DNA of 64,000 bases from WHSW01 sp963769945 (GCA_963769945.1 CAVYOA010000013.1:62001-126000), one strand, 5' to 3'; positions 1 through 9,131 are shown, counted from the first letter of the stretch. The notes: generated by a model from the sequence alone, not told the origin. Numbers and translations are program-made.

Positions 1-1005
1 GAAGTCGGGCTCGAGCTCGCGGCGCCAGGCCGCGACCACCGAGGCGAACGCCTCGTTGACCTCGAACAGGTCGATGTCTGAGATCGTCATCCCGTTGCGC
101 TCGAGGATCTTCTTCGTCGCCGGAATCGGCCCGGTGAGCATGATCACGGGGTCGACGCCGACGGTCGTCTGATCGACTATTCGCGCGCGTGGCGTCAGCC
201 CGAGGGCCTCGGCCTTCTCCCGCGCCATCAACAGCAATGCGGCCGCACCATCGGAGACCTGCGAGGAGTTGCCGGCAGTGATCTTGCCGTCTTCCTTGAA
301 CGCCGGCTTCAGCTGCGACAGCGTCTCGACATTGGAGTCGGGCCGGATGCCCTGATCGGCCGTGAAGGTATCGCCGTTGACCTGCATCGGAACGATCTCA
401 CGCTCGAAGCGGCCTTCCTCGGTAGCCCTGGCTGCAAGCTGGTGCGAACGGACGCCGAGCTCGTCGAGCTCGGAGCGGGGGATCTCCCACTTGTCGGCGA
501 TCATCTCCGCCGAGAGGCCCTGGTTGACGAGGTCGTAGCGCTCGAGCAGCTTCGGCGAGAACGCGAACCCGTGCTCCTTTTGCACCTCCATCGAGTCCAT
601 GAAGGAGATGTGGCCCATGTGCTCGACACCGCCGCCGATGGCGACGTCGTGGACGCCGGAAGCGATCAGCGCCGCCGCGAAGTTGACGGCCTGCTGGGCA
701 GATCCGCACTGGCGATCGACCGTGGTCGCGGGCGTTTCGATCGGCAGGCCGGCCTCGAGCCAGGCGTTGCGGCCGATGTTGATCGCCTGCTCGCCGAACT
801 GCTGCACGCAGCCGGCGACTACGTCCTCGACCTCGCCGGCGTCGATACCCGAACGCCTGATCAGCTCCGTGTAGGTGTCTGCGAGCAGGGTCGAGGCATG
901 TGTGTCCTTGTAGTAGCCCTTCTCCTCGTGCCCGCGACCCACCGGAGTGCGCACGGCCTCGACAATCACTACTTCGCGTCCTGAAAACTTGCCGTTGGCG
1001 GCCAT
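1..1005 (-). CDS. Acetyl-CoA acyltransferase (thiolase), C-terminus cut by window edge
   Basis: Thiolase-family enzyme that would cleave or form 3-ketoacyl-CoA in fatty-acid metabolism. Visible hallmarks are the N-terminal EAVRTPVGR segment, the nucleophile region VDRQCGSA (Cys near residue 100), GVEHMG, SDGAA and VNEAFA close to the edge. The C-terminal GHP histidine and second active cysteine lie outside the window. 335 residues are seen of about 390-400 usual. Two adjacent ATGs occur; the one at 1005 is better spaced from GGAGG than that at 1008. A sterol-desaturase-like gene lies upstream on the same strand and a 3-hydroxyacyl-CoA dehydrogenase nearby, which fits beta-oxidation. Whether it is biosynthetic or degradative cannot be told. 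Confidence 0.93.
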   Translation of the reverse strand, partial: MAANGKFSGREVVIVEAVRTPVGRGHEEKGYYKDTHASTLLADTYTELIRRSGIDAGEVEDVVAGCVQQFGEQAINIGRNAWLEAGLPIETPATTVDRQCGSAQQAVNFAAALIASGVHDVAIGGGVEHMGHISFMDSMEVQKEHGFAFSPKLLERYDLVNQGLSAEMIADKWEIPRSELDELGVRSHQLAARATEEGRFEREIVPMQVNGDTFTADQGIRPDSNVETLSQLKPAFKEDGKITAGNSSQVSDGAAALLLMAREKAEALGLTPRARIVDQTTVGVDPVIMLTGPIPATKKILERNGMTISDIDLFEVNEAFASVVAAWRRELEPDF

Positions 1006-1074
1006 CATCTTCCTCCGGTTTCAGCTTTGGTCAAGTCAGCTTGTGGTGCGACGAACTGAGGGTACCCGCCAGCC

Positions 1075-1938
1075 TCAGCCGCGCGTTGCCTCTGACTCCG
1101 CGACACCGGGCGGAGTCCAGCCAGGGCCCTTGAACACGACTCCAAGCTTGTCGCGAATGCGCGGTGCTCGCTTGATGTCGTGCCACATCGCGACGTACTC
1201 GTGGAAGGCGACCCGCACCGGGCGGAAGGTGCGCAGCTGGGTCGTGAGCCCGTAACGCACCCGCTCTCCCTCGGGCGCAAAGCTGCCGAACATGCGATCC
1301 CAGATGATCAGGATGCCGCCGTAGTTCTTGTCGAGATACTGCTCGTTGACTCCGTGGTGTACGCGGTGGTGAGAGGGCGTGTTGAGCACGAACTCGAGCG
1401 GGCGCGGCAGCTTTCGGATGCGCTCGGTGTGGATCCAGAACTGATAGATCAGCGACCACGCCTGGGCCAGCAGCACCATCCACGGCTCGAAGCCGACAGC
1501 CGGCAACCACAGCCAGAACGGCAGGTACGTCATCGGCACCCAGGTCTGGCGCAACGCCGTCGAGAGGTTGTAGTGCTGGCTTGAGTGGTGGACGACGTGG
1601 CTGGCCCAGAAGGCGCGGCTTTCGTGCGAGACACGGTGAAACCAGTAGTAGGAGAAGTCGTCGGCGAAGAACAGCAGCACCCACACCCACCAGTCACCGG
1701 GGTCGAGGCGCAGCGGCGTCAGCGCATAGATCGCCGCATACAGAGCCAACACCGCGAACTTCCAGACGAAGTTGATCGCGACGTTTCCCAGCCCCATCGT
1801 CAGGCTGGTACGAGTGTCCCGCGACTCGAACCCGACCAGCCCCTCGTTGTGCTCCTCGCCCAGGTGCCGGTAGGCCAGGTACTCGAGTACGAGCAGCAGG
1901 ATGAAGAAGGGAACGGCGTAGTACAGAACCTCGGCCAT
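1075..1938 (-). CDS. Sterol desaturase / fatty acid hydroxylase family membrane protein
   Basis: Integral membrane di-iron oxygenase of the fatty acid hydroxylase superfamily; substrate unknown (lipid, sterol or carotenoid). 287 residues with hydrophobic segments near residues 5-20, 50-75, 83-100 and 140-165. The histidine clusters that bind iron are clear: HRVSH (101-105), HVVHH plus H122 (114-122), H170 and HHRVHH (190-195). The reading frame stays open further upstream, but MAEVLYY at 1938 starts exactly where the first membrane helix begins, and the upstream part overlaps the divergent neighbour. No strong ribosome-binding site is visible. It is transcribed toward the thiolase, about 70 bases away. 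Confidence 0.9.
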   Translation of the reverse strand: MAEVLYYAVPFFILLLVLEYLAYRHLGEEHNEGLVGFESRDTRTSLTMGLGNVAINFVWKFAVLALYAAIYALTPLRLDPGDWWVWVLLFFADDFSYYWFHRVSHESRAFWASHVVHHSSQHYNLSTALRQTWVPMTYLPFWLWLPAVGFEPWMVLLAQAWSLIYQFWIHTERIRKLPRPLEFVLNTPSHHRVHHGVNEQYLDKNYGGILIIWDRMFGSFAPEGERVRYGLTTQLRTFRPVRVAFHEYVAMWHDIKRAPRIRDKLGVVFKGPGWTPPGVAESEATRG

Positions 1939-2046
1939 CGCCAGAATTGTGGCGCAACGGGCGCGTCTCAGGCTGGTAACCGACTGCGGATCGGTTTGTG
2001 GAACACTCGCGCGCTCGTGGTGGTTCGAGACAACCAGCGCTTGAAA

Positions 2047-2865
2047 GTGCAGGACGCATACCAACGAGCCGGCGTCGCCGGCAGCGGCGTCATCGCCTCG
2101 GGCCTTGCCGCATGTGCGACGCAGGCGGCCGAGGTGATGGTGCTCGCCCGTAGCGAAGCCTCCGCCGCTCGAGTCGCCGAGGCGGCACACCAACAGGCTG
2201 ACAAGCTCGAAGGCGGAGTCCCGGAGCGGATCACTGTGACGCTCGAGGCGAGCGATCTCGCCGAGTGCGGCATCGTCGTCGAAGCGATCACCGAGGATCC
2301 CGAAGCCAAGGGCTGCTTGCTCGCCGACCTCGCCAGCGCCTGCCCCGAGGCCGACCTGGCGACGACGACCTCATCACTTTCGATCACCGACCTCGCCGAG
2401 CGAAGCGGAGCGCCGGACCGAGTGCTCGGGCTTCATGTTTTCAATCCGGTGACGCGGATGAAGCTGATCGAAGTCTGCGCCGGGCCCCGGCTTCGCAGCG
2501 GGGCGCGCGAGCGCGCACTCGCATGGTGCGAAGCCATGGGCAAAACCGTGGTCGAGGTTCCCGATCAACCTGGATTCGTGGTCAACCGCCTGCTCTTTCC
2601 GTTTCTGTTCGAAGCGGTGCGGCTGATGGAGCAAACCGAGATGTCCGCGGAGGCAGTCGATTGCTGCATGACGCTCGGCGCCGGACATCCGATGGGGCCG
2701 CTGAGGCTGCTCGACTTCGTCGGCCTCGACGTCTGCGTCGCCATCGGTGAATCGCTCCACGAAGACTCAGACCGCGAGTCAGATCTCGTCCCGGCGCTGC
2801 TACGCGAGCACGTCGCCGCCGGCAGACTCGGCCGCAAGGCCGGCGCAGGGTTCTACGACTACTGA
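2047..2865 (+). CDS. 3-hydroxyacyl-CoA (3-hydroxybutyryl-CoA) dehydrogenase
   Basis: NAD-dependent oxidation of 3-hydroxyacyl-CoA to 3-ketoacyl-CoA, the step before thiolase. The Rossmann motif GSGVIASG is at residues 12-19. Family signatures follow: LHVFNPV carrying the catalytic His, GFVVNRLLFPF, GAGHPMGPLRLLDFVGLD and the C-terminal GAGFYDY. Length from GTG 2047 is 272 residues, close to the usual 280. The frame is open far upstream over the antisense of the hydroxylase gene, so the start was placed just before the nucleotide-binding fold; GTG 2017/2020 or TTG 2041 are alternatives. It is divergent from the hydroxylase and thiolase genes. Confidence 0.88.
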   Translation: MQDAYQRAGVAGSGVIASGLAACATQAAEVMVLARSEASAARVAEAAHQQADKLEGGVPERITVTLEASDLAECGIVVEAITEDPEAKGCLLADLASACPEADLATTTSSLSITDLAERSGAPDRVLGLHVFNPVTRMKLIEVCAGPRLRSGARERALAWCEAMGKTVVEVPDQPGFVVNRLLFPFLFEAVRLMEQTEMSAEAVDCCMTLGAGHPMGPLRLLDFVGLDVCVAIGESLHEDSDRESDLVPALLREHVAAGRLGRKAGAGFYDY

Positions 2866-3125
2866 GCCGCGAGACGTCTGCGCGGTGCGGCTGGCTCGGG
2901 ATGCCGACCGCAGATATCCCAGACGACTTCGGCTTCGGAGACGCCTTGGCGGCGCGCTTCCTCACTGATCGTCCCCCACGGCAGCTGGGCGTCGGGCAGC
3001 TCATCCCAGCGAGCGAGGTCCATCGCCTCTAGCGCCCCTCGCAGTGCCGGTCCGAGGTGCTCCTCCGTGCGGAGCATCGCTCTCAGCACCTCCAGCTGCT
3101 TATCGGTGAGCCGAACCATCCACAT
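2859..3125 (-). CDS. Small hypothetical protein (88 aa)
   Basis: An 88-residue ORF of balanced composition, rich in Leu, Glu and Arg and predicted mostly helical. It has no membrane segment, signal peptide or motif I recognise. It begins MWMVRLTDKQLEVLRAM; the third-codon ATG (3119) is an equally likely start, and no clear ribosome-binding site precedes either. Its 3' end overlaps the dehydrogenase stop by 7 bases on the opposite strand, and it lies just downstream of the CorC-type gene on the same strand. It fills a gap otherwise empty, which supports it being real. Confidence 0.45.
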   Translation of the reverse strand: MWMVRLTDKQLEVLRAMLRTEEHLGPALRGALEAMDLARWDELPDAQLPWGTISEEARRQGVSEAEVVWDICGRHPEPAAPRRRLAAQ

Positions 3126-3170
3126 CGCTACAGCGCCAAACTAGCCTCGCCTGCGGACGGATCGGGACGC

Positions 3171-4475
3171 TTACGTCGGGACTATCGGATGCTCGGTCGT
3201 CACCGGATGGATGCGCACGGCGACGATCCGGTTCTCGCGCACGGATTCAACCCGGAGCTCGTAGTCGCCGGCGAGGACCTTGTCGCCGCGCTTGGGCAGG
3301 CGGCCGAGCTCGGAGAAGACGTAGCCACCAATTGAGTTGAAGGCATCGGAGGAGACCGGGAGCTCGATCCCGGCGTCCTCGAGGTCACCGAGCGGCACGT
3401 GGCCGCGTACGTACCAGTCGCCATCGGTGAGCCGGCGCAGTGAGACCGCGCGGGCGTCGGTCTCGTCCTCGATCTCGCCCACGACCTCCTCGAGGATGTC
3501 CTCGATCGTTGCGATCCCGACGGTGCGCCCGTATTCGTCGGAGACGATGCCGATCGAGGAACGTTGGCGTTGAAGCTCGGCGAGCATGTCGTCGAGCGGC
3601 TTGGTCTCGGGGAATACCGGCGCCTCGCGCACAGCGGGCTCGAGCGAGGCGTCGCCGCCGGCGTTGAGGTAGAGGCGAACGAGGCTGTTGTTGTGGACGA
3701 TGCCGCGGACCTTGTCGGGATTGTCGTCCTCGACAACGACCAGGCGAGTGTGGCCCGAGCTGACGCAGCGTCGCAGGCCCTCCTCGACAGTCTCATCGGT
3801 GTTGACGGTGACGACCGCCGGAATCGGCGTCATCACCTCACGCGCCTGCTGTTCGTGCAGGTGAAAGACCCCTCCGAGCATCACCGCCTCGCCCGGGTCG
3901 AGCGTGCCGCCCTTGGCCGAGGTCGCGATCAGCTCGCGCAGATCGCTCGAGGTGTGCTTCTCGTTGAGATCAGTGGGGTCGACGCCAAAGAGGCGCACGA
4001 CCGCGTTCGAAGCCTTGTTCAGCAGGAACGTGAAAGGGGCGCTGATCGTGCGAAAGACATTCAGGGGCCGCGACAATGCGCGTGCAATCGGCTCGGCGTT
4101 GGTGATCGCGAGCATCTTCGGGACCTGCTCGCCGATCGTGATGTGAAGTGAGGTCGCGATCACGAAAGAGATCGCGAAGGCCAAAGCCGTGGCCCCGGTG
4201 CCGTCGCCGACCAGGGGCTCGATCAGGTCGGCAATCGCGGGTTCACCGAGGAAGCCGATGCCGATCGAGGCGAGGGTGATGCCGAACTGGCACGAGGCCA
4301 GCGTCTCGTCGATCTTGTCGAGCTGATCGAGAACCTCCTCGGCGCCCGATTCGCCCTCCTTGGCCAGCGCCTCGATCCGACCCGTGCGAGTTCGCACCAG
4401 CGCGAACTCGGCAGCGACGAAGAGCCCGTTCACGATGACGAGCAGGACGAGCAGTGCGAGAAACAGAGCGGTCAC
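3171..4475 (-). CDS. CNNM/CorC-HlyC family membrane protein (DUF21-CBS-CorC)
   Basis: Hemolysin-C/CorC type membrane protein, usually linked to magnesium or other divalent cation efflux. 434 residues from a GTG start. Order seen: DUF21 membrane domain (about 1-190) with a first helix FLALLVLLVIVNGLFVAAEFALV and the family segment CQFGITLASIGIGFLGEPA; a CBS pair (about 205-335) with VMTPIPAVVTVNTDETV and DEYGRTVGIATIEDILEEVVGEI; and a C-terminal CorC/HlyC domain ending in the SVRENRIVAVRI strand. Length is typical. No partner gene is obvious; the decarboxylase gene is divergent about 110 bases away. Confidence 0.92.
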   Translation of the reverse strand: MTALFLALLVLLVIVNGLFVAAEFALVRTRTGRIEALAKEGESGAEEVLDQLDKIDETLASCQFGITLASIGIGFLGEPAIADLIEPLVGDGTGATALAFAISFVIATSLHITIGEQVPKMLAITNAEPIARALSRPLNVFRTISAPFTFLLNKASNAVVRLFGVDPTDLNEKHTSSDLRELIATSAKGGTLDPGEAVMLGGVFHLHEQQAREVMTPIPAVVTVNTDETVEEGLRRCVSSGHTRLVVVEDDNPDKVRGIVHNNSLVRLYLNAGGDASLEPAVREAPVFPETKPLDDMLAELQRQRSSIGIVSDEYGRTVGIATIEDILEEVVGEIEDETDARAVSLRRLTDGDWYVRGHVPLGDLEDAGIELPVSSDAFNSIGGYVFSELGRLPKRGDKVLAGDYELRVESVRENRIVAVRIHPVTTEHPIVPT

Positions 4476-4585
4476 TGCTCAGGGCGCGAGATGAGCCCGG
4501 TACTTCGAGGTCGGTCGTCGTCCACGTAAGCCGCCGAGACGGTAGCAGCAGCGCACGCCGGCACCGGCTTCGAGGTGGCGTTACC

Positions 4586-6063
4586 GTGAGCAGATCGACC
4601 AGTCCGAGACCCCGTACTTCGACGCCCTGATCGCCTACGCGGATCGTGATCCCGGGCGCTTTCACGTTCCCGGTCACAAGGGCGGGGGCGGTGCCGACAC
4701 GCGCCTGGCGGAAGTCTTCGGCGAGCAGTTGCTTCGGCTCGACATTCCGGCTGGCGTCGAGGGCATCGATGTCGGTCGCGACCCGCTGCAGACCCCCTTC
4801 GCGCTCGCCCAGCGCCTGGCCGCCGAGGCCTACGGGGCCAAGCGCAGCTGGTTTCTCGTCAACGGAGGCTCGGCGGGCAACCACGCGCTTTGCCTGGCGC
4901 TCGCTCATGCGGGTTCACGCGTCGTTGTTCAGCGAAACGTGCACTCGTCGACGATCGACGGCCTCGTGCTCTCGGGACTACGCCCACACTTCGTCGCGCC
5001 CGAACTCGACCCCGAGCTCGGTGTCGCCCATTGCCTCATGCCCGAGGCGCTGGCGGAGGCGCTCGATGCAGAGCCCAAGGCGGTCGCGGCGATGATCGTC
5101 TCGCCCACCTACTTCGGAGCGATCGCCGATGTCGCCGGGCTCGCGGAGGTCGCTCACTCGCGCGGGGTGCCGCTGATCGCCGATGAGGCCTGGGGCGCGC
5201 AGCTCAGCTTCTCCGACGACCTCCCAGCCAGCGCCCTCGCCTGTGGCGCCGACGCCGTGCTCTCCTCGACGCACAAGATCCTCGGCTCGATCACGCAATC
5301 GGCGATCCTGCACGTCTCCGACTCCGGTCGCATCGACGAAAAGCTCATCGATCGCGCCGTGACGCTGATCGAGTCAACGAGTCCGAACGCACTGCTGACC
5401 GCGTCGCTCGATGTCGCCCGCCGCCAGGCCGCGATGCACGGCGCCGAGTTGCTCGGTGAAACGGTGGAGTCTTTGGCGATCCTGCGCGAGCGGATCCGCG
5501 AGATCCCCGGCCTCGACACGCTCGACGAGCGTCTTGTCGGCGCCCCCAGCGTCCATGCCTATGACCCGTTCCGGCTCGTCGTCGACGTTCGCGGCACCGG
5601 GGCCACCGGCCACCGCATAGCCGCCCTGATGTTGGAGAGCGACGACATCAACCTCGAGCTCTTCTCTGAACACGTCGTCGTCGCCGTCTTTGGCATCGGC
5701 GAGCACGCAGCAGAGACCGGCGCGCGGCTGCTCGAGGGGCTGCGACACGCCGTCGATCGCCTCGATCAAGAGGAACGGGAGCCCGAGGAGCCGTTCGCCG
5801 AACCGCCGCCCTGGGGGCCGATCGCGCGCACCCCCCGCGAAGCTTTCCTCGCCGCGCAGGAGGTCGTCGGCTTCGACGCTGCCGCCGGCCGAATCGCCGC
5901 CGAGTCGCTCGCCGCCTACCCTCCCGGGGTGCCGAACGTGCTTCCCGGCGAGCGCCTGACCCGCGAGACGCTCGACTACATCGCCGACTCGATCGCCCAC
6001 GGCGGGCTCGTGCGCGGAGCTTCGGATCGAACGTTGAAGACGATTCGGGTGGTCTTGGAGTAA
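4586..6063 (+). CDS. Orn/Lys/Arg decarboxylase family PLP enzyme (5' end unclear)
   Basis: PLP-dependent fold-type I decarboxylase of the ornithine/lysine/arginine group, which would make putrescine, cadaverine or agmatine. Conserved parts: ETPYFDAL and HVPGHKGG at the N-terminus, VEGIDVG, FLVNGGSAGNHA, VQRNVHSS, the PLP Asp region IADEAWGAQL and the Schiff-base Lys in SSTHKILGS. The frame is conserved from about 4588, but no ATG, GTG or TTG lies in it before 4729. The GTG at 4586 would serve if one base is missing at about 4604 (…AGTCC-GAG…). Starting at 4729 would delete the conserved HVPGHKG, so that start is unlikely. It overlaps the next gene by one base (TAATG), so the two are probably translated together. 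Confidence 0.88.
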
Positions 6064-6980
6064 TGAGCGACGCTGACCAGGCTGCGCGCACGCCCGGAGG
6101 CGAAGCCGAGGACGTGGCGCGGGTTGTTTGGGGGGCGGATTCCGAGTACGGCCTGCTGCGCGACGTGCTGCTCGGGCCGCCGGAAAACTTCAGGTGGCTG
6201 CCGACGAGCGCGATCTCGAAGGCGACGCTCGAGAGCGGGGCGGAGTTCGACGGCGAAATGGCACAGGCCCAGCACCGCGAGCTCGCCTCGGTTTACGCCT
6301 CGGCCAACGTCGAGGTGCATCAGCTCGAAGCCGACCCGGCGCTTCCCTACCAGGTGTTCGCTCGCGATTCGAGCGTGATGATGCCGGGCGGCGCTGTCGT
6401 CACCCAGCCGGCCCAGCGGTGGCGCCGCGGCGAGTACGCGCCCGTGATCCGTTTCTATGAGAGCAACCAGATTCCGATCCGGGGCATGATCAGCGCGGGC
6501 TCGCTCGAGGGCGGCGACGTGACAATCGTTGAGCCCGGCGTGCTGCTGATCGGTAACGGCGAGGAGCGCACTCAGATCCAGGCCGCGCGCCAGCTCGCCG
6601 GGTGGATGGAGGCCGAGGGCTGGGAGGTGCGCATCGAGCCGATTCCCGGTCAGTTCGTGCATATCGACGTCCTCGTCTCGATCCTGGCGCCCAAGCTCGC
6701 AGCGGTTTGCGTCGAGTCCGCTTCCGGTGGTCTCACAGCCTGGCTTCGCGCCAAGGGCTTCGAGATCCTCGAGGTCTCGACAGCCGACGCTTTCAACCTC
6801 GGCGTCAACGCGATCTCACTCGGCAACGAGCGCGTGATCTCCACGCTTGCGTCGAAGGACCTCAACGAGCAGATGCGAAGCCTGGGCCTGGACGTCTACG
6901 ACCCCGACCTTTCGATGTTCACCGCCGGCGGTGGTGGCGCCCACTGCCTCGCCCAGGCACTGCGGCGCGACCCTGGGTGA
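6063..6980 (+). CDS. Amidinotransferase-fold hydrolase (dimethylargininase / arginine deiminase-like)
   Basis: Guanidine-modifying enzyme that would release citrulline from arginine or methylated arginines, or deiminate agmatine. 305 residues. Visible family features: FARDSSVMMPGG, the LEGGDV substrate-binding motif, catalytic His in FVHIDV near residue 199, and the catalytic Cys in GGGGAHCLAQAL near residue 295. The start ATG overlaps the stop of the decarboxylase, and the stop is four bases before the next start, so this is a tight operon. Exact substrate cannot be read from sequence; context with a decarboxylase and a carbamoylase favours arginine or agmatine. Confidence 0.87.
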   Translation: MSDADQAARTPGGEAEDVARVVWGADSEYGLLRDVLLGPPENFRWLPTSAISKATLESGAEFDGEMAQAQHRELASVYASANVEVHQLEADPALPYQVFARDSSVMMPGGAVVTQPAQRWRRGEYAPVIRFYESNQIPIRGMISAGSLEGGDVTIVEPGVLLIGNGEERTQIQAARQLAGWMEAEGWEVRIEPIPGQFVHIDVLVSILAPKLAAVCVESASGGLTAWLRAKGFEILEVSTADAFNLGVNAISLGNERVISTLASKDLNEQMRSLGLDVYDPDLSMFTAGGGGAHCLAQALRRDPG

Positions 6981-6984
6981 GCCA

Positions 6985-8217
6985 ATGGACGGCGCCCCGG
7001 TAGTCGACGCCGACCGCGTGATCGCCGACCTGCGCGAGCTGCAGGCGCGTACCGCAGACGAGAACGGTGCCCAGCGCCTCTGCTGGGGAGAGCAGTGGCG
7101 GGTCGCTCGGGCGTACTTGGAGGAGCTGCTCGGCGAAATCGGTCTCGAGGGCGAGCGCGACGCCGCCGGCAACGTCTGGGCCTTTCTCGAGGGCGAGCGC
7201 GAGCCCGCGCTGGCGCTCGGCTCTCACATCGACTCGGTCCCCGACGGAGGCTGGCTCGACGGCGCCTACGGCGTGATGGCGGCCCTCGGCGTGCTGCGGG
7301 CATGGGCGCAACACGACACGCCCCCGCCTCGTAGCTTGGCGCTGGTCGACTTCGCCGATGAGGAGGGAGCTCGGTTCGGCAACAGCCTCTTCGGAAGCTC
7401 CGCGTTCGCGGGCACGCTCAACGCCGCCGAGCTTGAAGCGCTGACCGATTCGCAGGGTCGCTCGATCACGGAGGTGCTGGCCGAAAACGGTGTCGATCTC
7501 GCCCGCGCCAGCGATGCAGCAGCCGGCCGTGACCGTCTCGGCGCTTACGTCGAGCTTCACATCGAGCAGGGGCCGGTTCTGGCCGACCTCGGGCTCCAGG
7601 CCGCTGCGGTGAGCGGCTGCGCCGGAGTCCGCAGGCTGCGTTTCAGCTTCGGTGGGCAGGCGGCACACGCCGGAACGACACCGATGCACATGCGCCGCGA
7701 CGCCGGCCTCGCTGCGGCGCAGACGGCCCTGGAGATAGAGCAGATTCCGCGCGAGTACGGCGGGGTCGCGACGACGGGCGAGCTCGAGCTGCGACCGGGG
7801 ATCGCGACCGCGGTCGCCGGGCAAGCAACGCTCGCGGCCGATCTGCGCCACGCGGATGCGACCAAGCTCGAGCAGATGCTCGCCGCTGCTCGCGACATTG
7901 CGCGCAGCGCCGCCGCGGCGCGCAAGTGTGAACTGGACGAGCGTCCTGTGTGGCAGATCGATCCGATCGCCTTCGACGCGGAGCTGGTCGAGCACGCCGG
8001 GCAGGCGATCGCGGCGACTGCCGGAACGGACAAGCGGATCGTCAGCGGAGCCCTTCACGACGCAGCAGCGCTCGCTGCGGTGATCCCGGCAGCAATGGTT
8101 TTCAGCCCCTCGATCGGGGGTATCAGCCACGCCCGCGAGGAGGACTCCGCCGAGGCGGATCTCAAGGTGGCGATCGAGGCGTTTGCCGCCCTCAGCACCT
8201 CAATCCTTCGTAATTAG
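6985..8217 (+). CDS. M20-family Zn-dependent hydrolase (N-carbamoyl amino acid hydrolase / allantoate amidohydrolase-like)
   Basis: Binuclear-zinc amidohydrolase of the hydantoinase/carbamoylase group that removes a carbamoyl or ureido group. Metal and catalytic motifs are intact: GSHIDSVPDGGWLDGAYG, DFADEEGARFG, ELHIEQGP, the dimerisation segment AHAGTTPM, and the C-terminal GISHAREED. 410 residues from ATG 6985, which is typical; the frame is open upstream but only overlaps the previous gene. As third gene of the run it could hydrolyse citrulline or N-carbamoylputrescine made by the preceding enzyme; that is inference. Confidence 0.9.
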   Translation: MDGAPVVDADRVIADLRELQARTADENGAQRLCWGEQWRVARAYLEELLGEIGLEGERDAAGNVWAFLEGEREPALALGSHIDSVPDGGWLDGAYGVMAALGVLRAWAQHDTPPPRSLALVDFADEEGARFGNSLFGSSAFAGTLNAAELEALTDSQGRSITEVLAENGVDLARASDAAAGRDRLGAYVELHIEQGPVLADLGLQAAAVSGCAGVRRLRFSFGGQAAHAGTTPMHMRRDAGLAAAQTALEIEQIPREYGGVATTGELELRPGIATAVAGQATLAADLRHADATKLEQMLAAARDIARSAAAARKCELDERPVWQIDPIAFDAELVEHAGQAIAATAGTDKRIVSGALHDAAALAAVIPAAMVFSPSIGGISHAREEDSAEADLKVAIEAFAALSTSILRN

Positions 8218-8299
8218 CGAGAGAAAAAGTGTGCAATTTGTGGAAACTCACATAGATTGCTCACAATAGTCATACATTCGTCCGCCCTTTCAGCTAGCC

Positions 8300-8455
8300 T
8301 GCGCGCCGCCTAATCCCAAACTCACGATGTGAGGGAGCGGGGGGCCCAAATGGGGGAATTCGAACCCCGGGGGCGAATCGGCTCGACGTGAGCCGTAGCG
8401 CACTCTTCAGCGCGAGCCCGACAGCTAACCCCGCCGGCAATAGAAGAGCGAGACG
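8300..8455 (+). ncRNA. Candidate cyclic-di-AMP riboswitch (ydaO-yuaA type)
   Basis: A structured G-rich leader lies between the M20 gene and the secreted CAP protein. It carries GGGAGCGGGGGGCCCAA, GGGGGAATTCGAACC, and near 8430 the segment CCCGACAGCTAACCCCG followed by GGC and a purine-rich run before the start. As I recall the family, the CCCGACAGCTAACC block is a strong mark of actinobacterial ydaO-class RNAs, which control cell-wall hydrolases and other exported wall proteins. The boundaries are approximate. An A+T-rich stretch at 8220-8275 just upstream is the likely promoter region. Confidence 0.68.
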
Positions 8456-8472
8456 AAAGTAGAGCTACTGCG

Positions 8473-9021
8473 ATGGTGGTGGGACCTCGGCGGCGAACCC
8501 TGGTACTCGGACCTGCATTTGCGGTCCTGGCAATGACGATCGCGCCGGTGGGCGCCGAAGCTGATTTGGTCGCTTCGACGGCGGCCTGTCGCGGACAGCA
8601 GAACGTCAAGGCACCCGAGCCGAGACAGGAGGACGCGATGTTCTGTCTGATCGACCATGCTCGCGGATCGACGGGCGGCCACCGAGCCTTGGAGCGCGGC
8701 GCCGGACGCAAGGTCGGCGACATCTTCAGATGCGGCTTCAGCCACACCGCCTGCGGGCTCTCGTTCGACACCTACCCAAAGCGCTACGGCTACGCCTCGG
8801 GCACCTCGGGCTGGAGGCTCGGAGAGAACCTTGCCTGGGGAAAGCGCAACGAGGGCAGCGCCCGTCAAATCTTCAAGGCCTGGCTGGCCTCGCCGCCACA
8901 CCGCGAAACGATGCTCAGCGGCGCCTTCGAGCACGTCGGCCTGGGACTCAAGCGCGGCTCCTTCAGCGGTAGCTCAAACGCCGCCGTGTGGGTGCTTCAG
9001 ATCGGCTGTCGAGACTGCTGA
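8473..9021 (+). CDS. Secreted CAP (SCP-like) domain protein
   Basis: Extracellular CAP-superfamily protein of 182 residues; bacterial members act at the cell wall or bind lipids but the activity is mostly unknown. An Arg-rich start, then the hydrophobic stretch LVLGPAFAVLAMTIAPVGAEA (about 10-30) is a signal peptide. The CAP core shows CGFSHTACG, SGWRLGENLAWG, FKAWLASPPHRETML and the final VWVLQIGC. Six cysteines suggest disulfides outside the cell. A candidate c-di-AMP riboswitch directly upstream supports a wall-related role. Confidence 0.88.
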   Translation: MVVGPRRRTLVLGPAFAVLAMTIAPVGAEADLVASTAACRGQQNVKAPEPRQEDAMFCLIDHARGSTGGHRALERGAGRKVGDIFRCGFSHTACGLSFDTYPKRYGYASGTSGWRLGENLAWGKRNEGSARQIFKAWLASPPHRETMLSGAFEHVGLGLKRGSFSGSSNAAVWVLQIGCRDC

Positions 9022-9131
9022 GCTGACGCCCGCAGCTAACGGGTGAGCGCGAGCTTGCCCGTCTCGACCTCGTAACGGATCACGGACGTGCTGGACTGCT
9101 CTTCGGTTCCCCAACAGCAAAGGAGCAGCGA

